From the NCBI GenBank assembly GCA_946408355.1, contig CAMJRX010000020.1:1-43805 (forward strand): DNA of 43,805 bases, read 5' to 3'. Origin of the DNA: an uncultured Selenomonadales bacterium. Lineage in GTDB: Bacteria > Bacillota > Negativicutes > Selenomonadales > Selenomonadaceae. This document shows, in pieces, positions 1 through 8,174 of the stretch. A program made the position numbers and the translations under genes. The notes under the pieces were generated by a model that saw nothing but the letters and a program-made list of their open reading frames with translations, searched no databases and was not told the DNA's origin. Each line of letters begins with the position of its first letter. Positions within the stretch are counted from its first letter, which is position 1.

Positions 1-63
1 GACGGGCGTCCGACTTTTTTGGGGACTTCAAACACGAATTTTATTCTGTTCTTTTACTTGACT

Positions 64-627
64 TTACCAATAGCCCCTAAGTAATAAGACATTTTCCATA
101 AAGACGGAAGCTTTTGTGCCGTTTGCTATATTCCGAATCAAGATTATGTCTACGTGGTCGCCAGCCTTTATAAGTCCTGATATAGCGGTTATATTGTTAA
201 CGGGAATTGTTACGGCGCGGCAATCATCGGGAATCATTCCAATAAAACCGGCTTGCCTGTAATCGGTAAAAACTTTATCAGTTGTCAAAATATCGCCAGC
301 GAATATTTCTAATTTTGTCGGCAGGTTTAGGAACATTTCAATTTCGCTAGACGTTCCCTTAGGCAAAGAGTCAACAACGAGTTCTTTAACCCGCAACATG
401 TCTTTTTGGATAACTACGCCACGCGGAATATCGACTTTTGCCACGACAATTTTTGTAAGTTTTATTTCTTTAGGTTGCGCGGCTTTCAAAGTATTTTCCA
501 TATGAGTGAGCGTAAAGTAGACCATTAAGACTACCAAAGCTCCGACGATTGCCGCTCCTGCAAGTAATTGTCTCGGCGTAAATTGTTCTATTAAATTGTT
601 AAGAACTCTTATGATTTTGGTAAACAA
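64..627 (-). pseudogene. CpaB/RcpC-like Tad pilus assembly protein, 3'-truncated
   Basis: The 187-residue product has a cytoplasmic start, one membrane segment (about residues 20-42), a SAF-like domain (VAKVDIPRGVVIQKDMLRV, about 62-80) and the start of the RcpC region (GFIGMIPDDCRAVTIPV). This is the CpaB layout; CpaB proteins act at the periplasmic or outer-membrane side of Tad (Flp) pilus machines. Family members usually run to about 250-300 residues. Here the frame closes at VLLLRGYW. One base fewer near 78 would restore the family-like VLLLGAIGKV, but that frame also stops at once, so the 3' part looks decayed. The start is TTG at 627 with GGAGG nine bases upstream. It lies just downstream of the broken TadE/G-like gene in the same direction. 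Family is fairly sure; loss of function is inferred. Confidence 0.65.
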
Positions 628-653
628 GAAACTATGCCTCCAACATCAAGGTG

Positions 654-1242
654 TTACTCTACTTTTATCCAATTATCGGTGTCACTGCCTGGAGGTTCTA
701 TGGCTTCTATTTCTATTTTTTTGATAGGTGTTAATTTTTCTTCGGTTTTCAACACAGTCGCACGAGCAGGGAGCGTGGATCCGTCTTTATCGAATACCCT
801 TTCAAAAAAGGATTCAACTTTCTTTTCCAGCTTGATATAAAATTTGTTGCTATCAGAATATACAAAAGGCGTTATCGGAAAATTTTTGTTGATGTTATCC
901 ATATTGGCGATTTTAATGATGAATTCTTTATCTTCATCAGATAGATTTTCAATATCAACTGTACTTTCTAGTTTTTTACTTACAGCGACAGCCGTTATAT
1001 CAGCGGCATTTTGTAATTGCGAGTAGTGCACGTAGAGATTGCCTGCCCATTTCAACGAGCAACGCCAAAATTCCGAGCACCAGCGGCAACGGCAAAATTG
1101 AGAAAACTAAAACTTGACCTTTTTCGGGGCGAAGTCTCTTCTTAATCACGTTGAGCATTTCAATCATTCCCAGAAAGCCATTAGTGCTAAAAAAATTGTT
1201 TCTATCCTCTTTACCCTTCAAAAAATTTAAAACTAACTTCAT
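654..1242 (-). pseudogene. TadE/G-like pilus protein, frameshifted
   Basis: Two overlapping frames make up one TadE/G-like protein. The upstream frame (1242 to about 1050) carries EKGQVLVFSILPLPLVLGIL followed by ALLVEMG, the hydrophobic N-terminal anchor. The downstream frame (from about 1055 to 654) continues with NLYVHYSQLQNAADITAVAV, the conserved SRLQNAAD-type stretch after the anchor. The same junction is uninterrupted in the two large paralogues at 35266 and 38481 (GQVLALYGLLIPF ... YYLNVSRLQNAADAAALAG). A one-base change around 1045-1055 explains the break. The total would be about 195 residues, much shorter than the two large paralogues. No clear ribosome-binding site precedes the ATG at 1242; an internal start is possible. 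Confidence 0.7.
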
Positions 1243-1580
1243 GTGTATAATACGATATTAAAAAAGGGGGGTATGGCAAGAGTTTTGAAAAAATTTTTTA
1301 TTAAAAGTTGCTAAGAGAAATATATTTACCGAGCTTGACAGTGGCGAATTAAATCATATATTTTTTTGTAGATTTTATTAAATAATAGCGGTAAAAAGCT
1401 CGTTGCTAAATAAACTCTGCGCGGTAACTTTTAATCGCGTCAAAAATTTTTCATTGAAAATAAAAATAGCTTTCCAAATGCGGAAAGCTTCAGCTCATAG
1501 AAAAAGTTCGCTACGGAAAGTGACGGACTTTCTTTATGGTTAATTCTGTACATAACTTTATTAATCATTTAACTATTAAT
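1243..1580. other. Gene-free stretch
   Basis: No convincing coding frame is seen in these 338 bases. They hold a terminator for the UxaA-type gene (1459-1489) and an AT-rich remainder. A TTGACA (1335-1340) and TATATT (1357-1362) spaced by 16 could form a plus-strand promoter, but nothing recognisable follows it. Confidence 0.5.
1459..1489 (-). terminator. Rho-independent terminator after the UxaA-type gene
   Basis: On the minus strand AGCTTTCC and GGAAAGCT form a perfect 8-bp stem with a 6-base loop, followed by ATTTTTATTTT. It lies about 90 bases downstream of the UxaA-type stop. Confidence 0.75.
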
Positions 1581-1865
1581 TCAAATAATCTCGCTTGAAT
1601 AATCTCTTGGAACGCTGAAAATATTTTCGTGCGACACCCAACCGCCCGCTGCAATGTCAGAGGAGGCCTCGCCGATAATTTCTCCGTACTTAAAAATTTT
1701 ATCGCCCTTCGCAATTTTTTTCAGCGCAACCTTGTGCCAAATCGGAATGTCCTCGCCGCAGATAATTTCGCCGCCGCCGAGTATTTTAATCGCGTCGCCC
1801 GCCGTAGCAGCCGTTGTGCACGTTGCGACATTATCTTTTTTGTCAAGCAAAATCGCGTTCGTCAT
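1581..1865 (-). CDS. UxaA-type SAF domain protein (small dehydratase subunit-like)
   Basis: This 94-residue protein is a stand-alone SAF domain of the kind found at the N-terminus of altronate/galactarate dehydratases and as the small subunit of sulfolactate lyase-type enzymes. Typical features are VATCTTAATAGD, the central IWHKVALKKIAKGDKIFKYG (residues about 42-61) and IGEASSDIAAGGWVS near the end. The start is ATG at 1865 with AAGGAG upstream. In known systems this domain works with a large catalytic subunit, which is absent from this window, so the substrate cannot be named. It is transcribed alone and ends at a good terminator. Its ATG overlaps the stop of a possible leader reading frame. 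Confidence 0.8.
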   Translation of the reverse strand: MTNAILLDKKDNVATCTTAATAGDAIKILGGGEIICGEDIPIWHKVALKKIAKGDKIFKYGEIIGEASSDIAAGGWVSHENIFSVPRDYSSEII

Positions 1866-1951
1866 GGTTTAATCTCCTTGAAAAAATTATGAACGTATGC
1901 TAGGTTGTAGCTCATTCTCAGCTTGATCCAGACTGTTCTGATGTTGCTCAC
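1862..1951 (-). CDS. Possible 29-residue leader peptide coupled to the UxaA-type gene
   Basis: A GTG-started frame encodes MSNIRTVWIKLRMSYNL and 12 more residues, ending in KEIKP. Its TGA overlaps the downstream ATG as ATGA, the usual arrangement for translational coupling. The first part (MSNIxxVWIxL) recurs in a second upstream copy starting at 2112. The ribosome-binding site is poor (AAGGAAC directly before GTG), so translation is unproven; it may be only a DNA repeat. Confidence 0.3.
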   Translation of the reverse strand: MSNIRTVWIKLRMSYNLAYVHNFFKEIKP

Positions 1952-1960
1952 GTTCCTTGA
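1922..1960. repeat. Imperfect 39-bp direct repeat, copy 1
   Basis: This copy matches 2084-2121 with about six differences or gaps (shared core GATGTTGCTCAC and ATCCAGACT). On the minus strand both copies can be read as MSNI(R/K)xVWI(K/R)L. The 120 bases between the copies contain a terminator-like CCGCAAATGCGG plus T6 on the minus strand (1977-1994). Confidence 0.7.
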
Positions 1961-2083
1961 CTAATCTAGGAACGAAAAAAGCCGCATTTGCGGACGCGAC
2001 CTTCTTCAACCACTATTTGATTAACGATAAGGCGTCGACGCTCCCAAAAATCGATCGCCATTAAAATCTTATACTTCACAAGT

Positions 2084-2121
2084 CTTATCCAGACTATCTT
2101 GATGTTGCTCACATTCTTGAA
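2084..2121. repeat. Imperfect 39-bp direct repeat, copy 2
   Basis: Distal copy of the repeat at 1922-1960. A minus-strand TTGACA at 2154-2159 lies upstream and could drive transcription through both copies into the UxaA-type gene, although the matching -10 (TAACTT, 17 bases on) is weak. Read from GTG at 2112, the minus-strand frame runs 48 codons to 1966 without resembling a known protein. Confidence 0.65.
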
Positions 2122-2162
2122 GTGTAAAAAAAGTTACCACACGGCTAAGCTTTTGTCAAATA

Positions 2163-2191
2163 TTGAACGTCTGAAATATTTCTGATATAAT
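2163..2191 (+). promoter_or_regulatory. Strong sigma-70-type promoter of the candidate small RNA
   Basis: TTGAAC at 2163-2168 and TATAAT at 2186-2191 are separated by exactly 17 bases. The direction is opposite to the flanking genes, and transcription would start near 2198. Confidence 0.7.
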
Positions 2192-2197
2192 TTCGCC

Positions 2198-2376
2198 GAT
2201 GCTACACTCCTCTAACACCAAACAGCAGAACACATTTACGAGAAGAGGTGTTAGTATGATAAGGACAATTTTGTCTTGTGCAGATAATTTACCACAAGCC
2301 CAGCTCTTTGTCAATCATTCGGTAAAACGAAACCCTCGTACAGCGTCCCAATTCTGTGCAGGGGTTTTTCGTTTGT
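2198..2376 (+). ncRNA. Candidate structured small RNA (or leader with a 40-codon frame)
   Basis: Between a strong promoter and a strong terminator lie about 180 bases with two further stems: CTAACACC (2212-2219) with GGTGTTAG (2247-2254), and CTTGTG (2275-2280) with CACAAG (2293-2298). Inside is a 40-codon frame, ATG 2256 to TGA 2378, preceded by AGAGGTG; the first stem would pair with part of that site. The frame runs through the terminator stem, which argues against real coding. It does not match the SRP RNA, tmRNA, RNase P or T-box landmarks I could check by eye. 6S RNA is a similar size, but the ends do not obviously pair. Identity is unknown. Confidence 0.5.
2325..2374 (+). terminator. 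Terminator of the candidate small RNA
   Basis: The arms AAACGAAACCCTCGTACAG and CTGTGCAGGGGTTTTTCGTT form a long, slightly bulged hairpin, with T-rich sequence in the 3' arm. Confidence 0.65.
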
Positions 2377-2430
2377 GATTACTGTTAATTTCAACGATAT
2401 TATTTTATCAGTTAAAAATTTATCACGCGC

Positions 2431-5175
2431 TTAAGCTCTTGTCAACGCTTTGTACATTTTCATTAGCTCCGCCACTACTCGCGCCTCGTCTAACAAAAAT
2501 TCCTCGAAACCATATGCCAACGCTACCGCAAAATCGTTTGACTTGTGCGCCAAGCGTAATTCGTCGGGCATTGTCTCTTCGTCGTAGAGTTTCGCTAACG
2601 TCCAATCCGGAAATTTTTTCCGCACTGCCAATATCTTTTCCGCCGTCTCCTCTATCATGCGCCGATGTCGCTCCGTTACCGCCGCTCATATAAAATTGTT
2701 GTACACCATTTTTGCTGAATAGCGATAGCGACTTTCCAAACGCCCGCCAACTACCCTAAGCCACGCCATATGTATTGAACTCGTTAATATTCCAAAGTGA
2801 TAAATTTCTGCGTCGGGGATAATGTGTAATGAATTTGTCGTAATTGTATTTGCGTCAATAAAACTCATTGCCACATAAACGCGACGTTCGGAAAAAGTTT
2901 CAGGTACAACAAGACAGCGGTCGGGATTTAAAGTTTCGCGGAAAAGGTGCGGCGTCTTAGCTAATTTTTGACGGTCAGGCGCGCCCTTCAATCGGTCTTG
3001 ACGGCAAGCCTCAACTCGTTCATCAATGAGCGGGAAATTTTTTATCTCGTCAAGCGGAAAATTTTCAAGCCATAAGCAATAGCGTTTCTTGCCTTTGATA
3101 AATTCTTCCGCGCCGATTAATCGCTTAATATATTTTTGGGCGGCGGGTTCAAGTCGCAAGAACGTATCCAAGTCGTCAGCCTCGATAATTAAATTGCCGC
3201 CGTCAGCAGGGCGATTGCCGGTTATCATTTTCGGAACGCCTTCTTGTACGGGATTGGCACGCGCCCCTACAAAAACAATTTCGCCGTCGGTGAGGTAAAA
3301 ATTAATGTTGTCAGCGATATGAACTTTGTCACCGTCGAAAATTTTTTTAGGCTTGAGATTGGGCGCAGAGCTGAACCCGACAACGACACAATAAACCTGT
3401 GCCATATTATCTGAGTCGCTAATCCATTTGAAAGTTTGGTGCGCGAAATCGATATGAATCCAAAATTGCTCGTGAAGATTTTTCCAAAGATAAGCGCATT
3501 GCTCGCCCTGCGTGATAGAATTTGTTGACACGAACGCGCAACGAATATCTGTGCCGCGAATAAATTCAGTAGCTTTTTTAAACCAGCAACAAACGTAATC
3601 CATCTTACCAGATTTAGGATTATCAAGAAAAATAAATCGCATGTCGGATTTCTGTTCTGGAGTTTGATTTGAATAACCTCGATAGGGCGGATTGCCGATA
3701 ATATAATCGACATTTGGCGCGAAATTTTTCCAGTCGACGCGCAGGGCATTAGCGCAAATAATTCGCCCGTATTTTTTGAGCGGGAAAGCGTCGAGATTAA
3801 TTCCGAGTTCGCCTTCGGTCTCTTGGAGCATTTGATTTTCGGCACTCCAAAGGGCAATCTGCGCGACGGCGACGGCAAACGAATTAATTTCAATGCCGTA
3901 AAACTGATTGATAGAAACTTTGACGGGGTCGGCAGGCAATGCGACGTTCAAAGCGCGAAGTTCTTTAAGGATTTCGTTTTCGAGACGGCGCAGGCTCAAA
4001 TAAGTTTCAGTTAAGAAATTGCCGCTACCCGCCGCCGGGTCAAGAAAAGTCAACGCGGCGATTTTGTCTTGCAAGGCGAGCAAAGCTTGCGCACGATTTT
4101 TTAGGCGTTTATTTTTAGCGGCGATAAATTCTTCGTGGAGGTCGTCGAGAAACAACGGGTCAATAACTTTGTGAATATTTTCGACGGAGGTGTAGTGCAT
4201 ACCACCTGCGCGGCGGGTTTTGCCGGTGATAATTGATTCAAACATTGCGCCGAAAATGGGCGGGCTGATTTTGCGCCAATTTAATTTTTCGGGATTATCT
4301 GCGGCAAAAATTGTATCGATTGGGTCGCCGTCAAAGCGATTAGACGTTGGCAATAAAATTTTTTCTTCAAAAAGACCGCCGTTGACGTGAGGGAAATTTT
4401 TAAGTGCGTCGTCGAAATTATCGCGCTGATTCTCCGGCGTATTGAGCACGTCGAAAATTTTTTGCAAAGCGTCGAGGCGTTGCTGAATACTTGTGGACTT
4501 TTTAAGATAGCCGAAAAATTTTTCTCTATCAAAAATCTGCGCATAGGCGGCATAAAAGCAAAAAACTAAGCGTGTACAAAGTTTATCGAGAAAATTTTTA
4601 TAATCGTCGACGCGGGCGCGCTTATAATTTTTTTCAAAGGCAACGTAAATGGTATCGACAATGCGGGCGGCGTCAGTCGAGATTTTAATTTCGGGCTTAA
4701 CGTCGGTAATATTCGGGTCGACAAGAAATTTCAGCTTAGGATAAAAATAGCGCAGTTCGTACAGCTGAAAATGCATTGGCTGATAAGTTTCAAGCCCCAA
4801 AAGATATTCAAGCGAATACATGTCAACGAGGTCATAAATATAAAATTCGGCGAAGTTGCAAGTAACAATCCAGCGCGGGCGTTCGGAATAAGGCAAGTTG
4901 TCAGCGTAATTTTTCCCCTGCTCAAAAGCTCCGTGCAACAAATCCTCGCCGAGTTTTTTTTGTTCGATTAAAACTTTCGTCCTTGCAATGTAGCCGTCGA
5001 TATATTTTGTTTGCTCGTCGATTTTAACGGGCTTTTCAAAGTCGATAATTTTTTCAGGTTCTGCGACGTTCAAAACTCTGTGGAGCAACGCCAGCCAAAA
5101 CTTTGAAGTTTCGCCTTTCTCGTAGCCGCGCTCGTGCCAATAGCGTGCAAATTCTCTTGCGGCGTCTTCGCTCAT
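2431..5175 (-). pseudogene. MmeI-like type IIG restriction-modification enzyme with an in-frame UGA
   Basis: Read through one stop, this is a 914-residue protein, close to the length of MmeI (about 919). Order of parts: an N-terminal nuclease region with a PD-(D/E)xK-like pattern (KYIDGYIARTKVLIEQKK, about 57-74), a helical spacer, adenine-methyltransferase motif I (FLDPAAGSGNFLTETYLSL, about residue 380), the catalytic motif IV NPPY (IGNPPYRG, about 497), a target-recognition region, and the C-terminal helical domain. The first frame ends VYNNFI-TGA at 2686-2688. The same frame then continues MIEETAEKILAVRKKFPDW and DELRLAH, typical of the family C-terminus. In relatives this site reads NNFPWP, so TGA stands where Trp (TGG) is expected. 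The ATG overlaps the stop of the acyl carrier protein gene (ATGA). The truncated 829-residue product could retain some activity. Confidence 0.8.
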
Positions 5176-5396
5176 TTTTTATCCGTTGCCAACTTGAATA
5201 AATCTTCGACGGTTTGCGCGGATTTAATTTGTTCAGGCGCGAGGCGTCGTCCCAATGTAGAATCGCAGAACGAGAAAAACGATACCATGCTCAACGAGTC
5301 CCAATCTTCCACGTCAGCCAGTTTTGTCGACAAATTTAATTCGGCGTCCGTATCCATCAAGTCAGCAAGTTTTTTAACGAATTCTTCAGCTGTCAT
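5172..5396 (-). CDS. Acyl carrier protein-like
   Basis: A 74-residue acidic helical protein with the phosphopantetheine attachment motif in VEDWDSLSMVSFF (Ser about 35) and the family layout. Carriers of this kind hold acyl groups as thioesters. A dedicated carrier next to a NeuD-like acyltransferase suggests a role in acylating a glycan or another small product rather than bulk fatty-acid synthesis. The start is ATG at 5396 with TAGGAGG upstream. The stop TGA overlaps the start of the restriction-modification gene, and the NeuD-like gene ends 12 bases upstream, so it sits inside a tight operon. The partner pathway is not visible here. Confidence 0.8.
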   Translation of the reverse strand: MTAEEFVKKLADLMDTDAELNLSTKLADVEDWDSLSMVSFFSFCDSTLGRRLAPEQIKSAQTVEDLFKLATDKK

Positions 5397-5408
5397 AAAA
5401 TTTTCCTC

Positions 5409-6044
5409 CTAAATTTCGATTGCGGGGTTGCCAAAAACGGTTGCACCTGCGCGGACTTTTTTTAATACTACACAACCCGCACCAACCGTTGAGCCGTCAC
5501 CGACTTTAGCTTTTGGCAGAATTACCGCACCGCTCCCTATAAAAACTTCCGCGCCGATTTTACAGCCGCCCGAAATCGCGACATGAGGCATTATGCAACT
5601 AAAATCTCCAATTTGAGCGTCGTGCCCGATAATTGTCTGAGCATTAACGGCAACAAAATCGCCAATCTGCGCTCGTTCACTTATCCCGACAAAAGGCGAA
5701 ATTATCACGCCGCGACCAAGTTTAGCCGTCGGAACAATTTCTGCAAGCATATTGATAATGTTAATGAATTCGCCGCCGCGAGCCAAAATTTTTTCGACGA
5801 AAACTTTACGCGCCTTAGGCGAACCGACTGCGCAAGTAAAAACATCGTCCGCGCAGATTTCGTAGGTGTTCACGTCGCCCAAAACTTCAGCGGGCAAAAG
5901 TTCATAAGCCGCCGCCTCAAGCTTAATGTCGCCGTCGAGAAAACCTTTTATCTGCCAGTCGACGCCAAAGCCTAAAGCTTTTTGCGCGTGCCAATAAACT
6001 TCGCGGGCAAAACCTCCAGTGCCGATTATTATTAAATTTTTCAT
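5409..6044 (-). CDS. NeuD/PglD-like sugar O-acyltransferase (left-handed beta-helix)
   Basis: The 211-residue protein starts with the nucleotide-binding-like fold MKNLIIIGTGGFAREVYWHA typical of the NeuD/PglD N-terminal domain. A hexapeptide-repeat beta-helix follows (VIISPFVGISERAQIGDFV, IIGHDAQIGDF, GCKIGAEVFIGSGAVILPKA, VGDGSTVGAGCVVL). Such enzymes transfer acetyl or other acyl groups from CoA to amino or hydroxyl groups of sugars used in surface glycans. Its ATG shares one base with the TAA of the DUF4405 gene, and GGAGGTGG precedes it. The neighbouring carrier protein may be its acyl source, which is an inference. Confidence 0.8.
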   Translation of the reverse strand: MKNLIIIGTGGFAREVYWHAQKALGFGVDWQIKGFLDGDIKLEAAAYELLPAEVLGDVNTYEICADDVFTCAVGSPKARKVFVEKILARGGEFINIINMLAEIVPTAKLGRGVIISPFVGISERAQIGDFVAVNAQTIIGHDAQIGDFSCIMPHVAISGGCKIGAEVFIGSGAVILPKAKVGDGSTVGAGCVVLKKVRAGATVFGNPAIEI

Positions 6045-6670
6045 TAGCCACCTCCGAAAATTTTTCTGTCAACAAAGAACGTTATCAACGCGAAAAAAAT
6101 TACACCGCCAATAATCAACAACATAAACAACGGCGCAATTAAATCCGTCGCGGGCGTCGCAAAAATATGTTTCATTAAAATTCGGTCGTGAACGCGATTA
6201 AAGAACAGCCCGAACGCCCCGATTATTGATAACGCCACGATTGCCACGTTGAAAATTTTTACTTTGAAAAATCGTTGCCGTAGTTCCTGCGCGTGAAATC
6301 CGACGTGCGCTCCGATTAAAATCATTAGCATGTAAGGTATTGCGACGTGCAGTTGATGAATCGTCATGTCGCGTCGCAATTCAAAACTCACCACGTCTGT
6401 AAAAAGATAATTCGACATGCAAACGCCCGCGAATAAAATTATCACCGCGCCGATTGCCAATGCAAAGTCTATCGTGACGATAAAAATTTTTCGCGGCGTC
6501 ATTTTTTTGAACAGCGACTTAAACCGACGAAAATTTATCGCGACGTGTACGACAATCGCCAAAGCCATTGCCATGCCTAAAATTTCGTGTAAAACTTTTG
6601 GCAAGTGGTGAAAGCTCAACTCTGCAACGAACAGCATAAATAAAATTACATCTAGCAAAAATTTTTTCAT
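6044..6670 (-). CDS. DUF4405-type membrane protein, possible cytochrome b-like
   Basis: The 208-residue protein has about five hydrophobic segments (about 4-18, 30-46, 62-85, 110-128, 140-158, 180-200). Histidines at segment ends (HHLPKVLHEILG, IVVHVAINF, IHQLHVAIPY, GAHVGFHAQEL) fit the heme-ligand pattern of small cytochrome b-like families. It is likely an inner-membrane electron carrier. The gene overlaps the flavodoxin lipoprotein stop as ATGA, so the two are translationally coupled and may work together in electron transfer. Heme binding is inferred from residue pattern only. Confidence 0.65.
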   Translation of the reverse strand: MKKFLLDVILFMLFVAELSFHHLPKVLHEILGMAMALAIVVHVAINFRRFKSLFKKMTPRKIFIVTIDFALAIGAVIILFAGVCMSNYLFTDVVSFELRRDMTIHQLHVAIPYMLMILIGAHVGFHAQELRQRFFKVKIFNVAIVALSIIGAFGLFFNRVHDRILMKHIFATPATDLIAPLFMLLIIGGVIFFALITFFVDRKIFGGG

Positions 6671-7260
6671 AGTTTCAACGAATCAAGCCAGGCTTTGACA
6701 TCGTCTTTTGAAGTAATTCCGAGCCGTTTACCTCCCGTGACAGTTGCGCCCTTGCAAAGTTCACGAAGATTATTTACGCTAGCTTGAATGTCTGAACCGC
6801 CGCTGGTGCAAACGGGGACAATCGTTTTGCCCGCCAAGTCATAGCTCTCAACGAACGTATCGATAATGCGCGGCTCTGCTCCCCACCAAATAGGGAACGC
6901 AAGGACAATCGTTTTATACTGCGAGGGGTTTTCGAGCTTACTTTTAATGGCGGGACGAGCGGCGGAATCTTTTTGCTCCAAATTGGCGCGGCAGTCTTCA
7001 ATGTTGTAATCCAAATCAGCGGGCGTGTAAGCTTGCGCCGGAACAATTTCAAACGTCTCCGCCTTTAAAAGTTCGGCGACTTCCATAGCGGCTGTCTTCG
7101 TGTGACCTGTGCAAGAAAAATACGCGACCAAAATTTTATCGGCGGGTTTTTCAGGTTCGGAAGTTTTTTCGGGCGCAGAAGTTTTTTCAGCTGAACCGCC
7201 GCAAGCCGTAAATAAAATCATAGTCAAAGCGGAAAGAAATATTATCGAAAGTTTTTTCAT
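6667..7260 (-). CDS. Flavodoxin-like lipoprotein
   Basis: The 197-residue precursor starts with a lipoprotein signal (MKKLSIIFLSALTMILFTAC, lipid-modified Cys at residue 20) and a short Ser/Pro/Glu/Lys-rich spacer. A flavodoxin fold follows: the FMN phosphate loop ILVAYFSCTGHTKTAA (about 44-59), AFPIWWGAEPRIIDTF and CTSGGSDI. It should be an extracytoplasmic, membrane-anchored FMN protein. The start is ATG at 7260 with AAGGAG. Coupling to the DUF4405 gene suggests a membrane-linked redox pair. The gene follows dapB by 12 bases. Confidence 0.85.
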   Translation of the reverse strand: MKKLSIIFLSALTMILFTACGGSAEKTSAPEKTSEPEKPADKILVAYFSCTGHTKTAAMEVAELLKAETFEIVPAQAYTPADLDYNIEDCRANLEQKDSAARPAIKSKLENPSQYKTIVLAFPIWWGAEPRIIDTFVESYDLAGKTIVPVCTSGGSDIQASVNNLRELCKGATVTGGKRLGITSKDDVKAWLDSLKL

Positions 7261-7272
7261 GATAGTTGCTCC

Positions 7273-8037
7273 TTAATCTAAAATTTTATCTAAACCAATA
7301 GTCAAGCCCTTAAGCCCGCGAACTTTTTTGCAAGCGAGGACGACGCCAGGCATAAAAGAATCTCTACCTATCGAGTCGTGGCGGATTGTGAGCGTCTGAC
7401 CAAGCCCGCCGAAAATAACTTCTTGATGAGCGACATAACCGGGCAATCTGACGCTGTGAATTTTTATGCCGTCAAAATCTGCGCCGCGAGCGTGCGGAAG
7501 GCGTTCCTCTTCTTCGGGGTGCCCTTGCTTGTGCGACGGACGAACTTCAGAAATTAATTTGGCAGTAAGTTCAGCGGTACCAGACGGCGCGTCAAGTTTT
7601 TTGTCGTGGTGCAGTTCGATAATCTCAACGTCGGGCATATACTTTGCAACTTTTTGCGAAATTAACATCATCAGCACCGCGCCCAATGCAAAGTTCGGGG
7701 CGATAAATGCGGGCGTGTCATTAGCCTCTGCCGCCGCACGAATTTTTTCCTTAGCCTCGTCGCTTAAACCAGTCGTACCGACAACCGGCGAAACTTTATT
7801 GGCGAGCGCAGTCATCACGTTATCGAAGACGACATTTGGGCGCGTGAAGTCAACCATAACATCGGGCGAAAATTTTTTCAGAGCGGCGTCGAGGTTCGTT
7901 TCGACTTTCATGCCGTCAACTTCGCCCGCGAAAGCGTCCACTACCCCGACAAGTTCCAATTTCGAATCTGACTTGACTGCGGCAACAACCGTGCGCCCCA
8001 TGCGACCGAGTGCGCCATTTACCAAAACTTTAATCAT
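7273..8037 (-). CDS. dapB: 4-hydroxy-tetrahydrodipicolinate reductase
   Basis: The 254-residue protein is full length for DapB, which reduces 4-hydroxy-tetrahydrodipicolinate with NAD(P)H on the route to diaminopimelate and lysine. The dinucleotide-binding loop VNGALGRMGRTV is at residues 6-17, the GTTGLS loop at about 87-92, and the signature ELHHDKKLDAPSGTA at 141-155 carries the catalytic His and Lys and the substrate-binding GT. The start is ATG at 8037 with AAGGAGG. It is the first gene of a six-gene minus-strand run ending in the restriction-modification enzyme. Confidence 0.95.
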   Translation of the reverse strand: MIKVLVNGALGRMGRTVVAAVKSDSKLELVGVVDAFAGEVDGMKVETNLDAALKKFSPDVMVDFTRPNVVFDNVMTALANKVSPVVGTTGLSDEAKEKIRAAAEANDTPAFIAPNFALGAVLMMLISQKVAKYMPDVEIIELHHDKKLDAPSGTAELTAKLISEVRPSHKQGHPEEEERLPHARGADFDGIKIHSVRLPGYVAHQEVIFGGLGQTLTIRHDSIGRDSFMPGVVLACKKVRGLKGLTIGLDKILD

Positions 8038-8068
8038 TTTAAAGCCTCCTTACATTTTTGTTGATTAA

Positions 8069-8096
8069 ATTATAATTCAAGAATTCTGATTTGCAA
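8069..8096 (-). promoter_or_regulatory. Promoter of the dapB operon
   Basis: On the minus strand TTGCAA (8091-8096) and TATAAT (8069-8074) are spaced by 16 bases, about 30 bases upstream of the dapB start. Confidence 0.55.
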
Positions 8097-8174
8097 AGGG
8101 GCAAAAAGTGCTTGCGCCGATTGATTTTTAACTGTTAAAATAGCGACAAAGAATTTTAAGCGAGGCGACTGAAT

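Noticed and set aside
1335-1362. Plus-strand promoter for an RNA in 1370-1560
   Set aside because: TTGACA and TATATT fit, but the region is very AT-rich and no terminator or structure follows on that strand.
1922-2121. CRISPR-like array
   Set aside because: Only two imperfect repeats with a 120-base gap and no cas genes.
2256-2378. 40-codon frame as a real gene
   Set aside because: It runs through the terminator hairpin and has no recognisable features; kept only as part of the small-RNA candidate.
2686-2688. Selenocysteine at the UGA of the type IIG enzyme
   Set aside because: The family has Trp there, not Cys, and no redox motif is present.
3267-3893. 208-codon frame inside the type IIG gene
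   Set aside because: It overlaps the methyltransferase in another frame on the same strand and has no family features; a shadow frame.
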